From positions 1 to 64,000 of the forward strand of contig NZ_JABKCA010000013.1 in NCBI RefSeq assembly GCF_013166655.1: DNA of 64,000 nt. The letters are read 5' to 3'. The position numbers and the translations under genes were made by a program. This document shows positions 9,377 through 17,300 of the stretch, piece by piece. Below the pieces are notes generated by a model. It made no database searches, was not told the origin of the DNA, and saw nothing but the letters and a program-made list of their open reading frames with translations. The number at the start of each line of letters is the position of its first letter. Within the stretch, counting starts at the first letter, position 1. This DNA is from Lentimicrobium sp. L6 (GTDB taxonomy: Bacteria > Bacteroidota > Bacteroidia > Bacteroidales > UBA12170).

Positions 9377-10051
9377 ATGTCGAAATTATATATTATACCT
9401 ACACCCATTGGAAACTTAGAAGACATGACCTTTAGGGCCATCAGAATTCTACAGGAAGTGGATTTAATTTTGGCAGAAGATACCAGAACTTCTGGCAAGC
9501 TATTGAAACATTACGACATAAAAACCCCATCACAGTCGCATCATATACATAATGAACACCGCAGTATTGAGTCTTTAGTTTCTCGTATACAAACCGGAAC
9601 CACTATGGCCTTAATTAGCGATGCTGGGACGCCCGCCATTTCTGACCCTGGATTTTTATTGGTTAGAGCTTGCGTGCAAAATAATATTGAAGTGGATTGC
9701 TTACCAGGAGCTACTGCGCTTATCCCTGCTCTCGTTAACTCAGGCCTTCCCAACGATCGCTTTCACTTCGAAGGATTTCTTCCTCACAAAAAAGGCCGAC
9801 ACACCCGATTACTATTTCTTGCCGAAATGGAAAGTACCATCATCTTATATGAATCTCCGCATCGCTTGATAAAAGCTCTCAAGCAATTTGTTGAATATTT
9901 TGGGGAGGATAGACAAATTAGCGTGTCTAGAGAAATCAGCAAACTTCACGAAGAAACAGTAAGAGGAAGTGTAAAAGAAGTAATAGAGGTTTACGAGTCG
10001 AGACCTAGTGTGAAGGGTGAGATTGTTATTGTAATTGGAGGAAAAAATTAG
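9377..10051 (+). CDS. rsmI: 16S rRNA (cytidine-1402 2'-O)-methyltransferase
   Basis: RsmI methylates the ribose of C1402 in the decoding centre of 16S rRNA. The tetrapyrrole-methylase-like fold shows its standard motifs: YIIPTPIGNLEDMTFRA at the N-terminus, ILAEDTRTSGKLL, LISDAGTPAISDPG and YESPHRL. Length 224 aa corresponds to the catalytic core without the C-terminal extension of the E. coli enzyme, common in Bacteroidota. It is on the same strand as the upstream methyltransferase, possibly the same operon. Confidence 0.95.
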   Translation: MSKLYIIPTPIGNLEDMTFRAIRILQEVDLILAEDTRTSGKLLKHYDIKTPSQSHHIHNEHRSIESLVSRIQTGTTMALISDAGTPAISDPGFLLVRACVQNNIEVDCLPGATALIPALVNSGLPNDRFHFEGFLPHKKGRHTRLLFLAEMESTIILYESPHRLIKALKQFVEYFGEDRQISVSREISKLHEETVRGSVKEVIEVYESRPSVKGEIVIVIGGKN

Positions 10052-10354
10052 GTCTAGCCTTTATTTTTAAAAGAAAAACATCCGCGAATTACCACTGATT
10101 AACTTTGTGTTTTTATTTATCAATTTGTTTGCTTCGAAGTATAATGCCATGATTGCTAGTCAGTGATATCTCTATGCCTATAGCATGTAAGAATCCTCAA
10201 TTACGCCTTTTAATTAGTTACATTCCTACGACAGCCTTGCCAAGTAGACAGAAAGCTTATCGGCCATCCCTTTAAATTCGAGGAATTCGCATTCGGGGTT
10301 TCTATCGTTTTAGTAATAAATATTTTCTTTACCTTTGGGTTAAATTTTTCACTT
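10052..10354. other. Intergenic region ending in a Bacteroidota promoter
   Basis: About 300 bases with no gene. Near its right end the sequence TACCTTTG gives a -7 box shortly before the ATG at 10355. Nothing else recognised. Confidence 0.45.
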
Positions 10355-11086
10355 ATGTTAAACCATCTATCAGACTATCAGCTCCTCTATTTGGATATAG
10401 AGACAGTAAGTGCCTATCCCAGCTATTTTGATATGCCAGAACGCATCAGGCTATTATGGGATAAAAAAGCCAAAACCTTAAATTATAAAGGCGACCAAAA
10501 ACCCATGGATTTATTCAATCGTTCGGGCATTTATGCCGAATTTGGAAAAATCGTTTGCATTTCGGTGGGCTATGTGGTTAAAAGCAGCCATAGGCTCAGA
10601 ATTAAAAGTTATTATAGCGATGACGAGTCCAAATTACTGTATGAATTTGGGGAATTACTGAATCAGCATTTCAATTCGCCCAAACATCTTATGGTGGCTC
10701 ATAATGGCAAAGAATTTGATTTTCCTTATATCGCTAGACGAATGCTCGTCAACGGATTGGAACTCCCCTCACTATTAGACATCGCAGGTAAAAAGCCTTG
10801 GGAAATCAGGCATATCGATACCCTTGAACTTTGGAAGTTTGGCGATTATAAGCATTTCACTTCTTTAGATTTATTGACTGCTATTTTCGACATACCCTCC
10901 CCTAAAGCCGATATTAATGGCAGCCAAGTGAATGAGGTTTACTGGAAAGAAAATGATTTAAAGCGCATTGCAGAATATTGCCAAAATGATGTTCTTGCTA
11001 TCGTTCAGTTACTCAACCGATATCGAGGGCAGAATTTGTTTTTAGAGGAGAATATTGAGTTTGTAGCTTTGGAGGAGATAGAATAA
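10355..11086 (+). CDS. 3'-5' exonuclease related to the PolB proofreading domain
   Basis: A stand-alone DEDD exonuclease of the DNA_pol_B_exo2 type, 243 aa. The three Exo motifs are visible: LDIET (ExoI) near residue 12, HNGKEFDFPYIARRM (ExoII) near 120, and YCQNDVLAIVQL (ExoIII) near 210. The chain ends soon after, with no polymerase domain. These proteins are common single-domain nucleases in Bacteroidota and Proteobacteria; the biological role is not defined. It stands alone between two intergenic regions of about 300 bases and has its own promoter. Confidence 0.88.
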   Translation: MLNHLSDYQLLYLDIETVSAYPSYFDMPERIRLLWDKKAKTLNYKGDQKPMDLFNRSGIYAEFGKIVCISVGYVVKSSHRLRIKSYYSDDESKLLYEFGELLNQHFNSPKHLMVAHNGKEFDFPYIARRMLVNGLELPSLLDIAGKKPWEIRHIDTLELWKFGDYKHFTSLDLLTAIFDIPSPKADINGSQVNEVYWKENDLKRIAEYCQNDVLAIVQLLNRYRGQNLFLEENIEFVALEEIE

Positions 11087-11405
11087 CTTGTTTTATTTGA
11101 GTATGCTAAGATTGAAAATATTACCTTAATGAATAACAAACTTCATCAGATGATAATTCTATGTAAAACCTATGATTTATGATAAATATTAATAGTTTTT
11201 TAGGGGCTGTTTATTATTTTAAGATATCGAATGATTAGTATTTCATGCTAAATTAATTAAGCAATACTGAAAACCTCATGGTATACAATGAGGCCTTAGC
11301 TAGGTGATTTTAGTAAAGATAAAACACACAAGGCTTAGCAGTGAAAAAACGATATTTTTGTGCTACAGATGAATAAATCATCTGCTGTTAAAAACACAAT
11401 ATATC
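11087..11405. other. Intergenic region upstream of the T9SS protein
   Basis: No gene seen. It holds the promoter of the following gene: -7 box TATTTTTG at 11353-11360, then a short untranslated leader with a perfect hairpin (separate entry). Confidence 0.5.
11353..11384 (+). promoter_or_regulatory. -7 box and 5' leader hairpin of the secreted T9SS protein gene
   Basis: TATTTTTG (11353-11360) is the -7 box. The early leader contains CAGATGA, a 5-base loop ATAAA and TCATCTG (11366-11384), a perfect 7-bp hairpin at the very 5' end of the expected mRNA. Such a hairpin could protect the 5' end; that role is inference. Confidence 0.5.
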
Positions 11406-12257
11406 ATGAAAAACAACTTAGCAATTCTACTACTGATGTTAGCACAACTAACATTTGCTCAAGATATCACGACCTTCCCCTATACCACTTCATTCGAAGA
11501 AATAGAGCAGGGTGGAGTGGAAGAATATCCTGAAGGATGGACTTCAGAAGATTTAAACATAAATCCATTTACCAATCAGGCTTGGCGCAGCATAAAAAAT
11601 TCAAGTACTAGCGAAAATGCACATACTGGCGAAACTGCAATTCATATGTTGAGCCATTTTTCGGAAACCAATAACGATTGGCTTTATACGCCAAGTATAG
11701 AAATGGAAGCAGGCGAAGTTTATACCCTTAAGTTCTGGTATACCGCAAAAATACTTCAAGGTTCTATAGAAAAAATAAAAGTACATATAGCTGGAGAAAA
11801 CAATGCGCTAGCCATGTTAGAAAATACAGAGCTTTGGATTGATGATAACGTAGATGAGGATTTATGGAAACAGGCAGAAATCAATTATATAGCAGCAGAA
11901 ACAGGAATGTTTTATTTTGGCTTTCATTATTTTAGCGATGAATTGAGTTTTGTATTTATTATTGATGATGTTGAAATTGATGGACCTACTATTTCTGGCA
12001 TCCAAACTCAAGAAGAGCTCAAGTTCCAAGTTTTAGGGAATCCTGCTCAGTCTGAAATTAAAATAGCGGTACAAGCAAAGCAAAACATTGTTGCCCATTT
12101 ATATAGCATAGATGGGAGCTTGATAAGAACTCAAAAGATAGCCAAAGGAAGCACAGAACTTCATATGAATATTTCTGATATCCCACAAGGGACTTATTTT
12201 TTGAATATACTAGGCAATAAGCGTTCAAAAGTGGAAAAAATAATAATTTCAAGATAA
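11406..12257 (+). CDS. Secreted choice-of-anchor-J-like protein with T9SS sorting domain
   Basis: The 283-aa chain opens with a Sec signal peptide (MKNNLAILLLMLAQLTFAQ). A beta-rich domain follows (about 22-200) with the features of choice-of-anchor J/MAM-like modules: FPYTTSFEE at its start, an early Trp-rich part and DDVEI at its end. The last 75 residues form a type A T9SS C-terminal domain, with SIDGSLIRTQ and the ending GTYFLNILGNKRSKVEKIII. It should be exported across the outer membrane and anchored or released. No enzymatic motif is present; adhesion or glycan binding is only a guess. Confidence 0.8.
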   Translation: MKNNLAILLLMLAQLTFAQDITTFPYTTSFEEIEQGGVEEYPEGWTSEDLNINPFTNQAWRSIKNSSTSENAHTGETAIHMLSHFSETNNDWLYTPSIEMEAGEVYTLKFWYTAKILQGSIEKIKVHIAGENNALAMLENTELWIDDNVDEDLWKQAEINYIAAETGMFYFGFHYFSDELSFVFIIDDVEIDGPTISGIQTQEELKFQVLGNPAQSEIKIAVQAKQNIVAHLYSIDGSLIRTQKIAKGSTELHMNISDIPQGTYFLNILGNKRSKVEKIIISR

Positions 12258-12279
12258 TACGGTTACCTAATTAAATAGG

Positions 12280-12318
12280 GACTCTTAGTAATCAATAGGT
12301 ATTACCAAGGGTCTTTTT
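12280..12318 (+). terminator. Rho-independent terminator of the T9SS protein gene
   Basis: A 13-bp stem (GACTCTTAGTAAT paired with ATTACCAAGGGTC; one G-U pair and one mismatch) with an 8-base loop is followed by TTTTT, 23 bases after the stop codon. Confidence 0.75.
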
Positions 12319-12425
12319 ATAGGTATTAATGCTATAAGGTTGATCAAATTAAGACCCTTGCATATCTTAATATGTTATTACATGCAATATTTCACCAAGA
12401 TTCTTGTTAGTTATGGGAAGCTTAA

Positions 12426-12433
12426 TATCTTTG
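12426..12433 (+). promoter_or_regulatory. -7 box of the small lipoprotein/SprT operon
   Basis: TATCTTTG fits TAnnTTTG and lies 20 bases before the ATG at 12454. It supports that a real small gene starts there. Confidence 0.55.
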
Positions 12434-12453
12434 CCTCTAATTGAAAAACCTAA

Positions 12454-12624
12454 ATGATCAGAATTCGAAATATTATCATTATCATAGTCATTCTTATGTT
12501 TTTAGGAGCTTGTGCCTCTAGTCCTAAGGGAATGCGAAAAAAAAGAAAGAAAAAGAATTGCGATTGCCCTTCCTTTGGACATTTGAGTTTTCCTGCTCAA
12601 CAAACGTATTATTTGCAAGCCTAA
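12454..12624 (+). CDS. Small lipoprotein, Lys/Arg-rich with a CDCP motif
   Basis: A 56-aa protein. The first 19 residues are a hydrophobic signal peptide ending in the lipobox FLGAC, so Cys20 should be lipidated. The mature part begins ASSPKG, then has a cluster of nine basic residues, then NCDCPSFG and a short tail. I recall similar tiny lipoproteins with a basic run and CDCP in other Bacteroidota, but no function is known. It has its own promoter and ends 7 bases before the SprT gene, so they share a transcript. Confidence 0.7.
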   Translation: MIRIRNIIIIIVILMFLGACASSPKGMRKKRKKKNCDCPSFGHLSFPAQQTYYLQA

Positions 12625-12631
12625 GTATTCT

Positions 12632-13246
12632 ATGTTAGCGCAGAAACATCGAGAAATATTGGCCAAACACTTGCCAGAAAATGCTTTGGGATTATTTATG
12701 AATTATATCAATGAACATCCCATTAATCTAAAAATTACCAATGCTCGATCTACCAAACTGGGAGACTTCAAAGCTCCATTTCATGGTCATCCAGCTAGAA
12801 TTTCTGTTAATGGTGATTTAAACCCCTATTCTTTTTTAATCACCTTAATTCATGAGTTAGCGCATTGGGTGATCTGGGAAAAACATAAAAACTTCCGAAT
12901 TATTAAACCACATGGAAACGAATGGAAAACAGAATATAAAGCTTTGATGGAGCCTTATCTAACTAATTATATTTTTCCTGAACCTTTATTTTCCGTTTAT
13001 AGAAAACATATGCTCAACCCCAAAGCTAGTTCTAGTTCCGATATTCATTTAATGAAAGAGCTGAAAAAACTAGATCTCAGAGCAAGCCAACCCATTTTAG
13101 CTGACCTAAATCTAGGTGATGACTTTCAGTTTAGAGGAGCTCATTTTCAAATTTTGAAGAAAAACAGAACCCGATTTCTTTGCCAGGAAAAGAGAAGCAA
13201 AAGAAACTTCCTCATTCATGCCATGGCAGAGGTTGTTCCCCAATAA
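12632..13246 (+). CDS. SprT-like zinc metallopeptidase
   Basis: The 204-aa protein carries the SprT-like motif ITLIHELAHWVIW with zinc ligands H74 and H78 and catalytic E75; the third ligand is probably the His in PHGNEWK about 18 residues on. SprT/Spartan-like domains act in the cytosol; the eukaryotic relatives degrade DNA-protein crosslinks, while bacterial members are uncharacterised. The C-terminal part (130-204) resembles the zinc-ribbon region of SprT but lacks a CxxC pair. It follows a tiny lipoprotein gene at 7 bases. Confidence 0.85.
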   Translation: MLAQKHREILAKHLPENALGLFMNYINEHPINLKITNARSTKLGDFKAPFHGHPARISVNGDLNPYSFLITLIHELAHWVIWEKHKNFRIIKPHGNEWKTEYKALMEPYLTNYIFPEPLFSVYRKHMLNPKASSSSDIHLMKELKKLDLRASQPILADLNLGDDFQFRGAHFQILKKNRTRFLCQEKRSKRNFLIHAMAEVVPQ

Positions 13247-13321
13247 GTCTACATTTGTGTAATCAATTACAAGAAGCTATATTTGCCAAATCAAATTTAT
13301 TATTTTTTTAAAGGATAAAAG

Positions 13322-14287
13322 ATGAGTACCCCCTATAATTTCGCACTAATTGGAGCTGCTGGCTATATTGCTCCACGACATCTAAAAGCCATCAAAGAAA
13401 CCAATAACAACTTGGTTGCTGCACTTGATAAATTCGACAGTGTGGGAGTCATGGATAGTTATTTTCCTAATTCCGATTTTTTTACTGAGCCAGAGCGTTT
13501 CGACCGTCACCTGGATAAATTGCGACGAATGGACAAAGGAAGAGAAGTGAATTATGTAAGCATCTGTTCTCCTAACTATTTACACGATTCTCATATTCGT
13601 TTGGCTTTACGAAATGATGCACATGCCATTTGTGAAAAACCTATAGTTCTGAATCCGTGGAATGTGGACGCCTTGCAAACATTAGAAAATGAAACAGGGA
13701 AAAATATTTATACCATCCTCCAATTACGTCTTCATCCGTCAATTATAGCCTTGAAGAAACAAGTTGAAGAGGGGCCAAAAGACAAAATCTATGATATAGA
13801 TCTCAGTTATATCACATCTCGTGGTCGCTGGTATCATATCAGTTGGAAAGGAGATATTGAAAAGTCAGGAGGAGTAGCTACCAATATTGGTGTCCATTTC
13901 TTCGATATGCTGAGTTGGGTTTTTGGTGATGTGAAAGAAAATATGGTTCACTGCCTTGAAACGGACAAAGCTTCTGGATATCTAGAGTATGAAAAAGCCC
14001 GAGTAAGATGGTTTCTAAGTATTGATGAAGCTGATATTCCTGCCGATGTAAGAGCTTCTGGTCAAAGAACATTCAGATCAATCACTATTGAAGGAAAAGA
14101 AATAGAATTCAGTGGTGGCTTTACCGATCTCCACACCCTGAGTTATCAGGATATTTTAAATGGTGGAGGTTTCAGACTAGAAGAAGCTAGAAACAGCATC
14201 AATACAGTCTTTCATATTAGAAACAGTAAGCCAATGGGTAAACGAGGTGATTATCACCCTTTCCTCAGAGATGCTGGTTGTAAATAA
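13322..14287 (+). CDS. Gfo/Idh/MocA family oxidoreductase, WlbA/WbpB-like
   Basis: This NAD-dependent sugar dehydrogenase has its Rossmann motif at the N-terminus (ALIGAAGYIAPRHL), the family signature CEKPIVLNPW near residue 108, and the catalytic-region sequence GGVATNIGVHFFDMLSWVFG. The overall pattern, including the ending GGFRLEEARNSINTVFHIR, matches WlbA/WbpB, which oxidise UDP-GlcNAc(3NAc)A derivatives at C3 during surface-polysaccharide synthesis. The partner transaminase and acetyltransferase genes are not in the neighbourhood. The next gene, 9 bases on, is a UpxY-type antiterminator usually found at the head of capsule loci. Confidence 0.85.
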   Translation: MSTPYNFALIGAAGYIAPRHLKAIKETNNNLVAALDKFDSVGVMDSYFPNSDFFTEPERFDRHLDKLRRMDKGREVNYVSICSPNYLHDSHIRLALRNDAHAICEKPIVLNPWNVDALQTLENETGKNIYTILQLRLHPSIIALKKQVEEGPKDKIYDIDLSYITSRGRWYHISWKGDIEKSGGVATNIGVHFFDMLSWVFGDVKENMVHCLETDKASGYLEYEKARVRWFLSIDEADIPADVRASGQRTFRSITIEGKEIEFSGGFTDLHTLSYQDILNGGGFRLEEARNSINTVFHIRNSKPMGKRGDYHPFLRDAGCK

Positions 14288-14296
14288 ACTTCTATC

Positions 14297-14803
14297 ATGA
14301 TATCCTATCAATGGTATGCCATTTATACCCGTTCGCGCGGTGAAAAAGTAACCGCAAAGTTATTGAGCGACCAAGGTATTGAAGTATATCTTCCCTTGCA
14401 AAGAAAATTACGTCAATGGAGCGATAGAAAAAAGTGGGTAGAAGTTCCTTATATCAATTCCTACGTTTTTGTAAAAGCTAGTGAAAAAGAGTATTATGAT
14501 ATTTTAAATACTCAAGGAGTTGTCCGCTATGTTACCTTTAATGGTAAAGCAGCCTCTATCCCCGATGTGCAAATTGAGGCCATGAAAAGGGTACTGTCTT
14601 CTGATACACATGTTACTTTTAGTGGTCATATATTTAGAAAAGGCGAAATGGTTCTTATTGAAAAAGGAGCTTTAATGGGGTACCAAGGCGAAGTCGTTTT
14701 GGATAGCGACGGTAAGAAAAAGGTGATGATTAGAATTGGAGAAATTGGTATTTCAATGATGGTACAATTGGAATTAAATGACTTAAAAAAAATAGATTCC
14801 TAA
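14297..14803 (+). CDS. UpxY/NusG-like transcription antiterminator
   Basis: A 168-aa NusG paralogue. The NGN domain is clear (WYAIYTRSRGEKVTAKLL at the start, VPYINSYVFVK in the middle) and a KOW-like segment follows (KGALMGYQGEVV near 123-134). UpxY proteins in Bacteroidetes ride with RNA polymerase and prevent premature termination of long polysaccharide operons. Here no glycosyltransferase cluster follows; the next genes are a START-like protein and a DUF1801 protein. It may act on a distant locus or be a relic of a moved capsule cluster. Confidence 0.88.
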   Translation: MISYQWYAIYTRSRGEKVTAKLLSDQGIEVYLPLQRKLRQWSDRKKWVEVPYINSYVFVKASEKEYYDILNTQGVVRYVTFNGKAASIPDVQIEAMKRVLSSDTHVTFSGHIFRKGEMVLIEKGALMGYQGEVVLDSDGKKKVMIRIGEIGISMMVQLELNDLKKIDS

Positions 14804-15044
14804 ATCTATATTCATCTTCAGCTCGCTGGGAATACTATAGAAAAAATAGTTCCCTCTCTCTGCTCGATATCTTTTTCCTGAATTATGAACTTCATAAAAG
14901 CATAGCAACTAAATCAGCCGAAATATGACTATTCTTTTAAAAAATGATAAAACTTATTACCGTTATCAGTTAGTTTAACTCCTAATTAACACACCCACCT
15001 TTCGTTTTTCATTACATTAGCTTTCTAAATCTAAATGAGTCATT

Positions 15045-15572
15045 ATGAAAAAGTTATTGTATATTGTTCTAGGGATTATTGCCCTGTTTTTTGTTATAGC
15101 AGCTTTTGCACCTAAGGAGTATTCGGTGGTAAGATCTGTTGAAGTTAACCAATCTCTTCCTGTTACCTTCGACTATGTAAAGCATCTTAAAAACCAAGAT
15201 GAATATAGTAAATGGGCTATGGTAGATCCGAATATGAAGAAATCTTTCAGAGGTACTGATGGAACTGTTGGCTTTGTTTCTCGTTGGGAAAGCGAAGATG
15301 AAAATGTAGGTATTGGAGAACAAGAAATTATAAAAATTGAGGAGGGTAAACGAGTAGATTTCGAGTTAAGATTTGAATCTCCATGGGAATCAGTTTCTCC
15401 TGCATATATGTCAACCGAAAGCATAAATGCAAATACAACCAAAGTAGTTTGGGGATTTGAAGGTCATATGGATTACCCATCTAATATCATGCTTTTATTT
15501 ATGGATATGGAAGAAATGCTAGGTGGTGATTTACAAACAGGTTTAGATAACCTTAAGAAAAACTTGGAATAA
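15045..15572 (+). CDS. SRPBCC (START-like) family protein with N-terminal membrane anchor
   Basis: The first 22 residues (LLYIVLGIIALFFVIAAFA) form one hydrophobic segment, either an uncleaved anchor or a signal. The rest (about 30-175) has the pattern of polyketide cyclase/AHSA1-type SRPBCC domains: VRSVEVNQSLPVTFDYV at the start and a long C-terminal helix. Such domains hold hydrophobic ligands. The function is unknown. The downstream DUF1801 gene starts 2 bases after its stop, so the two are translated together. Confidence 0.75.
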   Translation: MKKLLYIVLGIIALFFVIAAFAPKEYSVVRSVEVNQSLPVTFDYVKHLKNQDEYSKWAMVDPNMKKSFRGTDGTVGFVSRWESEDENVGIGEQEIIKIEEGKRVDFELRFESPWESVSPAYMSTESINANTTKVVWGFEGHMDYPSNIMLLFMDMEEMLGGDLQTGLDNLKKNLE

Positions 15573-15574
15573 GG

Positions 15575-15994
15575 ATGGCTAAATACGAGCTTAAAACTAA
15601 GCTGAATGATAAGGACGTGATTGCATTTTTAGAGAAAATAGAAGATGAAAAAAAAAGATCTGATAGCTTTGAGCTTTTGGATCTTTTTACAAAAATCACA
15701 ATGGCTGAGCCTAAAATGTGGGGAGAGAATATCATTGGGTTTGGTAGCTATCATTATAAATACGAATCGGGGCAAGAAGGGCAATGGTTTAAAATTGGAT
15801 TTTCACCAAGAAAAGCAAAGTTTAGTCTTTATGTGATGAGTGGCTTTGATTATCTAAAACCTTATCTTGACCAATTAGGAAAACACAAAATTGGAAAATC
15901 TTGCCTTTATGTAAATAAGCTTGCAGACATTGATAAAAATATCCTTGAAAACCTAGTGCTCGAATCTTTTAATCATTTAATATCAGAGGTTTAA
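15575..15994 (+). CDS. DUF1801 (YdhG-like) domain protein
   Basis: A 139-aa cytosolic protein with the DUF1801 pattern: repeated lysine and aromatic patches, the segment MWGENIIGFGSYHYKY, the strand KFSLYVMSG and a C-terminal helix after KHKIGKSCLYVNKL. DUF1801 proteins share the YdhG/frataxin-like fold and are often found next to SRPBCC proteins, as here. No activity is established. Confidence 0.82.
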   Translation: MAKYELKTKLNDKDVIAFLEKIEDEKKRSDSFELLDLFTKITMAEPKMWGENIIGFGSYHYKYESGQEGQWFKIGFSPRKAKFSLYVMSGFDYLKPYLDQLGKHKIGKSCLYVNKLADIDKNILENLVLESFNHLISEV

Positions 15995-16214
15995 TTCCAA
16001 ATAGAGTTTCGGATGATTTGAGTTTGTTCAGATTGCACAGTTGTTTTTCTTTAAGATTATGTAAATTCATACCAGGATTATCATTCTTTTTGGTCATTAG
16101 TATTTAAGTTATTTGTAAATCGTCGCATCTATAGAATCCTGAAACTTTGATTTTTAAAAAAGTTGTTGCTGTAACCAAAATGCCAGGTTAACATCTAATA
16201 ATAAAAATACGATT

Positions 16215-16409
16215 ATGAGTACTGGAAAAAGATTATTTAGGAACCCACAAGGAAAAGTGGTAGGAGGAGTTTGTACGGGATTAGGTGATTATTTTAACCT
16301 GGATTATACCATCATCAGAATTATTTGGTTATTGATGGTTCTGTTTGGAGGTTTTGGAGTGTTACTTTATCTTATTTGTTGGATAATTATTCCGGAAAAG
16401 GTGTTTTAA
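16215..16409 (+). CDS. PspC domain protein, small
   Basis: The 64-aa protein is a single PspC domain: an N-terminal basic part (GKRLFRNPQGKVVGGVCTGLGDYF) and one long membrane segment (IIWLLMVLFGGFGVLLYLICWIIIP). PspC proteins sense or respond to inner membrane stress. No phage-shock genes are nearby. A second, shorter PspC gene lies at 28.5 kb. A strong terminator follows. Confidence 0.88.
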   Translation: MSTGKRLFRNPQGKVVGGVCTGLGDYFNLDYTIIRIIWLLMVLFGGFGVLLYLICWIIIPEKVF

Positions 16410-16447
16410 TCTTCACAGTATTTATCAGAAGTATATTTACAGAATTG

Positions 16448-16486
16448 ATAACAGTTTCTTTACCATAAGAAACTGTTATTTTTTTT
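16448..16486 (+). terminator. Rho-independent terminator of the pspC-like gene
   Basis: A perfect 13-bp stem (ATAACAGTTTCTT / AAGAAACTGTTAT) with a 6-base loop TACCAT runs into eight T residues, 39 bases after the stop codon. Confidence 0.9.
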
Positions 16487-16705
16487 GTTTAAAGATTTGT
16501 TATTGACTTTTAGTCATGTGTATAAATATATGTTATAGTATTCAGCAAAACGATTATAAAAGGATAAAATATGGCGTAAAATCAGTAAAACACCTATTAA
16601 ATTACGATAAACTGCTATTTCGTATTAAATAAATAAAACCGGTATCTTTCTAAATATGAAACGTGCTATATTTTTATGTATCTGATACACAATATTATAT
16701 AAAAC

Positions 16706-16726
16706 ATACTTATTTAGAATAAGTAT
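16706..16726. promoter_or_regulatory. 21-bp palindrome upstream of the hydrogenase promoter
   Basis: ATACTTATT, spacer TAG, AATAAGTAT form a perfect 9-bp dyad. It lies just upstream of the two Rex-type operators and has no T tract, so it looks like a protein-binding site rather than a terminator. The regulator is unknown. Confidence 0.45.
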
Positions 16727-16748
16727 AAATATTGAAGATTGTTTTTGA

Positions 16749-16766
16749 TTGTTATTCAAATAACAA
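16749..16766. promoter_or_regulatory. Rex-type operator 1 of the hydrogenase operon
   Basis: TTGTTATTCAAATAACAA is an 18-bp palindrome with the Rex layout (7-bp half-sites around 4 bases; known consensus about TTGTTAA-N4-TTAACAA). An identical copy lies 32 bp downstream (16781). Binding by Rex is inference; a rex gene is present at 41.8 kb. Confidence 0.7.
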
Positions 16767-16775
16767 TTGAAAATT

Positions 16776-16783
16776 TATATTTG
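16776..16783 (+). promoter_or_regulatory. -7 box of the hydrogenase operon
   Basis: TATATTTG, overlapping the first three bases of the second Rex-type operator. Repressor bound at either operator would cover the -33/-7 region. Confidence 0.6.
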
Positions 16784-16798
16784 TTATTCAAATAACAA
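16781..16798. promoter_or_regulatory. Rex-type operator 2 of the hydrogenase operon
   Basis: An exact repeat of the 18-bp palindrome at 16749-16766, offset by 32 bp (about three helical turns), so two dimers would sit on the same face of the DNA. It starts inside the -7 box and ends 19 bases before the ATG of the first hydrogenase gene. Confidence 0.7.
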
Positions 16799-16817
16799 TA
16801 CTCTTAATCAATTCAAT

Positions 16818-17276
16818 ATGGCAGATACAGAAAAATTAGTTGAACAGTTGGTTTCAAAACATGGTAAGACTCGAAATAGTCTTTTACCCGTTTTGCAAGG
16901 CGTTGTTCAAGAAGAACATTTCCTATCGGACACTGCAATGATCGCAATTGCTAAGGCGTTAAATTTATCGTCGGCCGATGTTTACGGAACCGCTTCGTTT
17001 TATACATTCTTAGAAACGGAACCCCGTGGTGAAAATATCATCAGAGTGTGTAAAACCATTACTTGCAAAATGAAGGGCAAACAGCGAGTAATTGAGGCTA
17101 TTGAGAACCATTTAAAAATTAAGGAAGGTGAAACTAGTAGGAACAAGAAGTTTACACTCCTAGCCGCCAACTGTTTGGGTTGGTGCCACAAGGGTCCAGT
17201 GATGCTCGTCAATGACGATGTTTACCCTCACGTAGACCCAGATCAAATAGTTAATATTTTAGATAAATATTGCTAG
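16818..17276 (+). CDS. hydC: NADH-dependent [FeFe] hydrogenase, NuoE-like [2Fe-2S] subunit
   Basis: The 152-aa thioredoxin-like ferredoxin resembles NuoE and the small subunit of HydABC/Hnd hydrogenases. The four cluster cysteines are in RVCKTITC and ANCLGWC. The N-terminal helical part includes DVYGTASFYTFL, typical of the family. It passes electrons between the flavin subunit and the rest of the complex. I start it at the ATG at 16818; an upstream in-frame ATG (16767) would place the start inside the promoter and operators. It is the first gene of a three-gene operon. Confidence 0.88.
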   Translation: MADTEKLVEQLVSKHGKTRNSLLPVLQGVVQEEHFLSDTAMIAIAKALNLSSADVYGTASFYTFLETEPRGENIIRVCKTITCKMKGKQRVIEAIENHLKIKEGETSRNKKFTLLAANCLGWCHKGPVMLVNDDVYPHVDPDQIVNILDKYC

Positions 17277-17300
17277 TCATTAACCCCAAAAAAAATAAAA

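Noticed and set aside
16767-16817. N-terminal extension of the NuoE-like hydrogenase subunit
   Set aside because: It would start inside the Rex-type operators and the -7 box; the ATG at 16818 fits the family start.
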